Below are positions 57,626-64,000 of a stretch of 64,000 bases of DNA, in pieces. How positions within the stretch are numbered: the first letter of the stretch is position 1; each line of letters starts with the position of its first letter. A program made the translations under genes and the position numbers. The notes under the pieces are model-generated. The model searched no databases. It was given only the letters and a program-made list of their open reading frames with translations, and had not been told where the DNA came from. The DNA is taken from the NCBI GenBank assembly GCA_000467715.1, contig AJFK01000319.1:1-64000 (forward strand), read 5' to 3'. This DNA comes from Hysterium pulicare CBS 123377. Lineage: Eukaryota > Ascomycota > Dothideomycetes > Hysteriales > Hysteriaceae.

Positions 57626-57815
57626 CATTAAACTGCCTCATAGACATCATCCCCTATTCCCCGCGATCTAAACCATGCCAAAGCTCCAGTTCCTAGGTAG
57701 GTGAAGATAATAATACATGAATGTCCAAGCCAAAATCTATCCCATAATCCAATCAAATGCATGCCGAGCGGCCGTAAATAATCATCTAGATGACAGTACC
57801 ACAATACACCAGCTC

Positions 57816-60800
57816 TTACAACCCGCCGCCGTTCCCGCCGGCACCTCCAGGTCCAAAGAAGAACCCATCGAAAAGATCGAACCCGTTCCCGTCGCTGAAG
57901 TCGTGATTGCCGTCGAAGCCCATGCCGAATCCTAGGTCTGCTAGCCCGCTAGATCCGTCGCCTGCGGTACCCATACTAGATCCCTGGACTGGGAAGGAGT
58001 CGAGGAAGTCAAGGTCATTGAAACCGCCCAAGTCTGGGTATGTGTTTTGGATTGAGGCGGCGAAGTTTGTGTATGGGAGTTGGTTGGAGATTTGATAGGG
58101 AGATATTTGAGATTGGGGTTGTTGCGGATTAGAGAGTGCTTGTTGTTGAAGTATTGGAGAGGTTTGTTGCGGGAGACTGGTAGGGAGGTCCTGCATTTGG
58201 GTTTGTAGGGGTTGAGAAGGACGGAGGGCAGGGTCTAGAAAGAAGTTTTGCTGTTGTTGTTGTTGTTGTTGCTGCTGACGCAGTTGAGGCGAAATGCGAG
58301 GGTCGGAACTGAATGATTGCATTTGCTCCTGCTTGACCGACGATTGGGGCGGCGGAGGGGGACGCATGTTGCTTGAGACTCGGTTACTAATGCGGCTGAA
58401 GGAGCGTTTGTCGGTCTCGTCTTCGGAGAAGAGATCTCGGAGGTTCATGTCAAAGCGAGGGATCGGTCGCCGGTTCCCTGGAAAGTAGTTCGGCGTATAG
58501 CCAGACATCTCAGTGTCAGATCTGGCATCCTGGTCGGATGTGGTATAGGTACTCGGAGGTGATTGATATGCAGATGGTTGCATTTGGTTCATGTGTGCAA
58601 GAGCTTGTGGACCGAATCCGGTAGTGGACATGCACATTTGGATGGTTGCTTTGCTCATGCGATCGAATGCGTCTCGGCATGCTTCGGCGGGAGGGCATTT
58701 GTCGATCAGATCGCCGAGCACAGATGTTGCTGCAAGCACAGTGAAGTCTACGTCATCTAGAGACTGCAATTTGTTAGGCTTTAGCTTCGATAAAGAGTGG
58801 GTTACCAACCAGATGGCTTCGAACGATCGGTGAGTGCCACACCGCATAGAGAAATGATATGCCTGGTTATTATCGTCAGCATCCTGTGAAGCACTCGGAT
58901 CTAGGTTGCGCAGAACTCACCGGCCATGAACAGATGGTGGGTTGCTAAGAAGGTGTAATTGACTAAGTGCACGCGATGCAGCTGGCGATATAGCTTCAAC
59001 ACCTTCTGACCGGCTTCGGCGACCTTGAGGAAGACAAGCTCTTCATCCTCTCGCTCATCCATGTTGACAATTGATGGGCTCGAAACATCCTCGCTCGCTG
59101 GACCAAGCTCGCCAGCCAGTCCTTTGGGAACAACAAGGCTTTGGCGATACAGCATGATGACCGCTTGCCAATAATTGAGTTCCAAAAATAGGGGAGAGAA
59201 CTGAACCCCTGTGTCGAGTTGAGTTGGCGATGAACCTTTCCACTCCAACAGACGCCTGTCGATGTCGAGACGCCAGGACCTAAAAGAACTGAAATTCGCC
59301 AGGAAGGGAGACGGCAGCTTTGTGTGCATGAAATCATTGCCCTGATTCGCTCCACTTGCTCTCGCCTGCTGTGCTTGACGATGCTGCAGAACCTGCAGAA
59401 TCTCGGATTGTAACAGCCGCAGCCGAAAGTAGTGCTGCGCAACCTGTTTATAGCTTGGTCTGTCAGTGCCTCCGGGAGGCTCTAGAAACCCTTCCTTGGT
59501 GATGAATTTGTCGTCCAGCATGGAAGGAAACTCCGTCGTCACAACCTGATCGGTGATACCAAACGGCCTGCCCACACAGGTGCTCACGAGCCTGTCGAAT
59601 GAATACACACACCACCATAGTCGTCGTCGGAGATCCCGGACCCACTGCCGCCGACCCCTTTCTTTTGCATCAATTCGTCCCGTTCTGCTGGGATTATCGG
59701 TGTCCCCTTTCAGGTCCATTTTACCAAAGGTCTGGTCTTCCGAAGCGGATCCGTCAATTCCCACTCCGTCTTCATAGTGTAACCCCAAATCGACACCCAG
59801 CCGAACAGCAACACCCACAATGTACCACAATCCGGGCGCAACGGGTCGGAGCAGTGCAAATCCTGCCAATAACAAGACCGCCTGAAGTTCTTCAAGACCA
59901 CCTCCAAAGCCGTCAGGTCGGTCTGCCGCTGGTGAAGATCCTAGGAAGGTTTCTAAATGAACAATGGCAGAAGCATGATATTCCTCGGGTTGATGCTGCT
60001 GGCCTGCTAACCGCCTCTTCTTGTGGCTTCGGGGAGAGAATTGACCCTTGGAAGAGGTGTTTGAATTGTCCGATGTCGGAGAGTCTTCAGAATCCGAACT
60101 TCCCATGATGATACCAGCCCCCATAGCAAAGACAATGTTGAGCATGTACGACTCCCGTGAAGTCCTATGTCCTCCATGTGACGCATAGACGCGCTCGAAC
60201 ATCTCCATGAACTCGCCCCGATGCAAGATTGGAATCTGCGGGTTTGCGTGCTCAAAGTACAGCTCGACGAGCTTCAGTCCAAGGTCTCGGTCTGGGAATG
60301 GCGCTTGTCGTATCGTAGGCTTTGTGTGTAAACCAAAGAACGAGTCTCTCATGGAGGTTCCACCGTCGGCCACGTTCACTGGAGCTTTGCTACCTCGAAC
60401 GCTGCCACGCTCAGAAGAAGCACTGGATACAGAGCTCTTAACGGCAGCAAGGACAACTCTGGCAAATGAGATGCCTGAGGTTGACCCTAGGAATCTGGGG
60501 TCGCTTGCTCCCTGAACGGATACCATTCCAATGTTTGACACGAGTTTATTGAGTTTCTCTCGGTCGTATCGCTCATTCTCCTCTTTCGAGCTGCTCTCCG
60601 TAGGCTTTGCTGCACCATTGCGATACTGCACATCTCCACCGGGTGCAGCGGAAGCCTGCTTACTTGGTGCAAGACCATTGGAGGACTGGTAACTTGGTGT
60701 AAAATTGTCGGGCGGCGTAAAGGTAATGGAATTGTCTTGGAGGAGGGATTCCAGATATGAGACTCGAGTTTCTAGGTAGTAAACATAGCTGAAGTTCTCT

Positions 60801-61164
60801 AGTCAGTGCATGAACCCGAAACACTGCCCGACAACGAGGGGCTGCAAGAGCTCCATCTCTGAGAAAATTGCGCAGCACACTGGGACACACACCTGCGAGG
60901 TATCTCTCTCTTGGTAATGGGATCGTAGCCAACGCATCTGACGCTGGCCTTTTCGCACGGGGCGCAAGCTGGAAGACGTTGATCGCAGCGATTCTTGCGC
61001 AACCGGCAGCGATTGCAAGCGGATACATTTCGGAAGGATGAGGCGGACGAACTGGAGACAGTGGAGGCAGTGGGCGACGCAGGCTTGATTTGCTGGACGT
61101 CTTGCGGCGAGTTACCGTCCCCATCGTGAGAAGACTCCTCGAGGGAGCGCTTGAGACCGGTCAT
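57816..61164 (-). CDS. Zn2Cys6 transcription factor, PPR1-like zinc cluster
   Basis: Four exons: 61164-60893, 60788-58921, 58862-58810 and 58763-57816, giving 1046 codons. The zinc cluster occupies residues 50-77 (ACNRCRLRKNRCDQRLPAC, then APCEKASVRC). The linker and coiled coil GYDPITKREIPRSYVYYLET appear only after splicing and resemble those of PPR1-type factors. The fungal transcription-factor homology domain spans roughly residues 230-720, with LVELYFEHANPQIPILHRGE, RRRLWWCVYSFDRLVSTCVG and GRPFGITDQ. DDVDFTVLAATSVLGDLIDK follows exon 3. The tail is Gln/Pro-rich, with an unbroken Gln run, and ends in Gly/Phe/Asp-rich sequence that could activate transcription. Pathway unknown; no catabolic cluster lies beside it. 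Confidence 0.94.
58251..58276 (-). repeat. CAA/CAG trinucleotide run (polyglutamine)
   Basis: Inside the Zn2Cys6 gene the minus strand reads CAG/CAA repeats. They encode most of a run of about ten Gln, and more Gln-rich sequence follows. Such runs change length easily between strains. Confidence 0.9.
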
Positions 61165-62021
61165 CGAGGCGCATGGCAGGACGTCGAGGTCATCCAGGCC
61201 CTGGTGTCAGCAGAGCTTCAAGTGACTTGGAAGTCTTCCCCGCCCACGTCCCTATTTCCAATGGCACTAAGCGACTGGATGAGATGCGTGGAGGATCGAA
61301 GCAGCTTGGGCATTTCTAAAAAAGCAAATGCTGGTCCTTGGGGTCACCATGGCTGTGTGCCCTTATCAGCCAGATAACTAAAACCTCCGACTATGGGACC
61401 GCGGCATATCGGCCTTCGACGTGTGGTTGGGTGTGTGGTCGCAACTCCGCTCTCCTCTGCCACCAACACTGCTCTTCCGCGTGACAGTCGTACAGTGGTC
61501 GACCACTATTGCACTCCTCTCCAAGCTGTAGGGCAGCGGACTGTGCAGAAGCGAGCAGTACGGTAAGCAAGGCGCACCGGTCGCCTGGCTGGAGGGAGTA
61601 GGGAGGCGTGCTGGGGCAGCAGGGCAGTTCGCAGGATTTATGTGGGAGCCCTGCCGAGTGATTCAACTGCATGGCACATCCCGTTCGTCTCGTTGCATTG
61701 CATGAGCGACTACGTGACTGCAATAAGGCGGTCGAGAAGTAATATTGGATAGTATTGGGTATTATGTGTCCAACGCCGATTATTATGCCTTGCAGCCATC
61801 TTCCTGTAGTGCCCTGTACCTTTTACCGCTGTCTAATAAATCACAAGTCGCCCAAAAAGCCTCCCAAAATCCTTTTAGCGCGCCAGTACAGATGCAGTCC
61901 AATTACAATCATGTCGACGAATCTCTAATGCCCTTGCCTGCTGATGATACCTAACTCTGAACTCCCGTAAGTCTTTTTGCTTCTTGCCAGCCCGAGGCCA
62001 GCCTCTGAATGAATACAAAAA
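61165..62021. other. Intergenic region upstream of the Zn2Cys6 gene
   Basis: Both flanking genes are on the minus strand, so this holds the Zn2Cys6 promoter and the 3' end of the MFS gene. Frames at 61391-61723 (minus) and 61745-61954 (plus) carry no motif. Confidence 0.4.
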
Positions 62022-64000
62022 TCAGAATCCTTTGACGCCGTTCCTGGTGATTCCCTCGTGACCTTCTCGGATATACATTGCCTCGTCGCCTTCGCCTGTC
62101 GTGAGAGTGAGAATCGAGTCAGTGTCGGAATCAGGATCCACAAGAGTGTCACAAAGGCCAGCCTCTTCATCTTGTTTCTCCTCGTCTCCCCCGAATCCCG
62201 GTCGCCTCCTCTCTTCTCTCATAAACGCACCAGGTATCCATCCAATCAAGGCAACGCCCGTACATGCCCACCATGCCAGGCCCGAATAGCCCATGCTTTC
62301 ACCCTTACTCTGGATGGCACAGCTGAACGTTGGGCCAAATCCTCTGCACACGCTTGCAGACGATGCGGCCGTGCCATTCAGTGTACCAAGGACCTTCTTG
62401 GATGGCGCAGCGTTGGCAAGCATGATTGCTAGAGAAGGATACGCAAGAGATTGAGCAGTGACTTTCCAGGCCAAAATGACAAATATGCCTGGGATGCGTA
62501 GGCCCTCCGGAAGAAGTGCCAGGTACGGTGTGATAAAGTAGAGAAATGGATAAAGGCTTATCACAAGCCAGAAAGTACGAAGACTGCCCAATTTCCTACT
62601 GACCCAAGGAAATATGAACAATTGGGCAATCATTTGGAGCACACCCTGCACTGCGAGGATGACACCAATTGTTTTGCTTGAGAAATCAAAGCCGCCCTTG
62701 AATTTGAAAGGGAGCTGTGGCGACTGATCCAGTTCTTTTAGTGACATCAAAATCGGAAGTAGTTGTTCCAAAGATATTGTGTGGCTGACATTCCTATTAG
62801 TAGTCACCTGCAAATGAGAGTTGCTCCACTCACAAAGCAAGGATCCCGTATCCGATGACATTTAGGCAAACTTGTTTTGTAAATGCATCGCGGACCCGTG
62901 GTGGCTGATTTGGAACTTGTTCCAAAGTGTCAATCAAGTACGGTGGTGGCTCTGTCAACGATGTCCGGGTGCTGCATAGCGTAGGTGAGCTCTCTGTACT
63001 CCGGTAAGCAGGGAGAGCTTCTCCTCCTAGCATTGAATGTGTCTCCTCCAGCAGAAGCCCATCTTTGTCGCTCAGCGGGACTTCGAGTTCCTGACCACGA
63101 ATTCTGCTAATTATCCAACGACCAACTTCAAGGCCTCGATCGCGTTCGTGTTTCTTGTCTTCATGGGTCTCTTCGAGGAATAACACTCCAATTGTGAGTC
63201 CGACAAGCACTACCGATGTGCAGACGAGGTTGGGAAGGAGGTAGGGATAGGTCTCGAATATAGAGCCAGTATGGAACACAGTGGGGTAGTTCTTAACTGG
63301 TTCTGCGAGTATGCCGCCAAGACTTGAACCTATGATGGTCCTGCGAGTAGATTAGCATATACGAAATTCTCAGTTAGCAAGCAAACTTACCCTAGACACC
63401 ACACAAAAGGCATTATTGAATATGCGCGAGCTGTGAGAATTAGCTCGCTGTTCCTCTCGACCCCAGTCCTCCAGACTTACGTTGGTGCTTCTCTACTGTG
63501 ACCAATTCCGCGACCGTAGTTTGGAGTACGCCGATATTACTAAACACGCAAGATGAGCATGCGATCCATTTTCAAAGCGAATTAATTGAGGCCCTTACCC
63601 GTTCAGCAATCCACCTAGAGCTCGAGCAAATAGCGCCATAGGTAGACTTTTGGCAAACCCGAAAAGACACATGCTCAGACCCGTACCGAACAGTCCGCCA
63701 AGTAGTACTTTCTTCCTTCCAATCCGATCACTCAGTCGCCCCCATAGCATCCCAGTTGCGCACTCGGCAAATGCAAATGCAGAGGTCACCATTCCCACAT
63801 ACATGGAAATTTGTGCTTCATTCTTGGCGATGTTGAAAGATGAAACCATGTAGTAGGCATACGGAAATATGGACATGAAAGCAATTGGTTCACATATGCG
63901 GCACAATGCTATTAGGCGGTAAAGTTAGCTATAGCAGCGATGGCCACCGAGAGGTGATTGATTGCAGATAGTGCAAGGAAGGAATAAGACATACCTAATA
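62022..64000 (-). CDS. MFS transporter, ZIFL/YCR023-like (N-terminus outside the window)
   Basis: Visible exons: 64000-63995 (last six bases of an exon), 63908-63599, 63539-63481, 63430-63391, 63340-62834 and 62784-62022, all joined in frame; about 560 residues are present. The MFS signature after helix 2 is clear (GRLSDRIGRKKVLLGG), and splicing restores ALCRICEPIAFMSIFPY, NGNIGVLQTTVAELV, KHQPRAYSIMPFVWCLG and YGILAFHTISLEQLLPILMS. These are typical of the fungal branch related to yeast YCR023C and to plant zinc-induced facilitators. A polar central loop of about 110 residues separates the two six-helix halves. The C-terminus is acidic with DPDSDTDS. Substrate unknown. The start lies beyond the window edge. 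Confidence 0.9.

Overview
The window is nuclear DNA of a filamentous ascomycete (Pezizomycotina). The evidence is gene architecture (introns mostly of 49-85 bases with GT-AG ends and CTAAC/CTGAC-like branch sites), a WetA conidiation regulator, a KN homeodomain/C2H2 factor, Zn2Cys6 and F-box-like genes, a PTH11/SAT4-type seven-helix protein and a TRI12-type exporter. A tandem DUF7726-like protein suggests, weakly, a leotiomycete or close relative. No prophage, CRISPR array, tRNA, rRNA or recognisable transposon was found.

Layout. 0-3 kb: end of a charged-protein gene, an F-box-like gene and an isolated C-terminal HET-type fragment. 3-13.5 kb: a large sterol-glucosyltransferase-like gene, a DUF7726-like gene, a second F-box-like gene, and a Mim2-like mitochondrial import gene divergent from eIF2 beta. 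14.9-23.7 kb: a Barentsz/CASC3-like gene, the homeodomain/C2H2 factor, a two-HxK phospholipase-D-family protein, a small orphan and exosome subunit RRP4. 24.3-37.7 kb: wetA with a long leader, SDH assembly factor 2, a secreted GH53 galactanase, a TRI12-like MFS exporter, mitochondrial release factor 1 and a gamma-glutamyltransferase-like enzyme. 37.7-42.2 kb is gene-poor and holds a duplicated promoter-like motif. 42.2-48.7 kb: a GAF hybrid histidine kinase and a reticulon. 49.5-50.3 kb: an orphan, perhaps decaying gene. 52.8-64 kb: the seven-helix protein, a JmjC protein flanked on both sides by repeats, a PPR1-like zinc-cluster factor and a truncated (window-edge) MFS transporter.

Most genes are housekeeping or regulatory and look like ordinary syntenic core genome, not a metabolic cluster. 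Splice structures were worked out by hand: for each multi-exon gene the joined exons keep frame and give a total length divisible by three. They remain unconfirmed by transcripts. I did not find a clearly new biological system. The best leads are the duplicated CACGTG/TATA units at 39.5-40.4 kb, the repeat blocks around the JmjC gene, and the 230-codon frame whose stop overlaps the wetA start.
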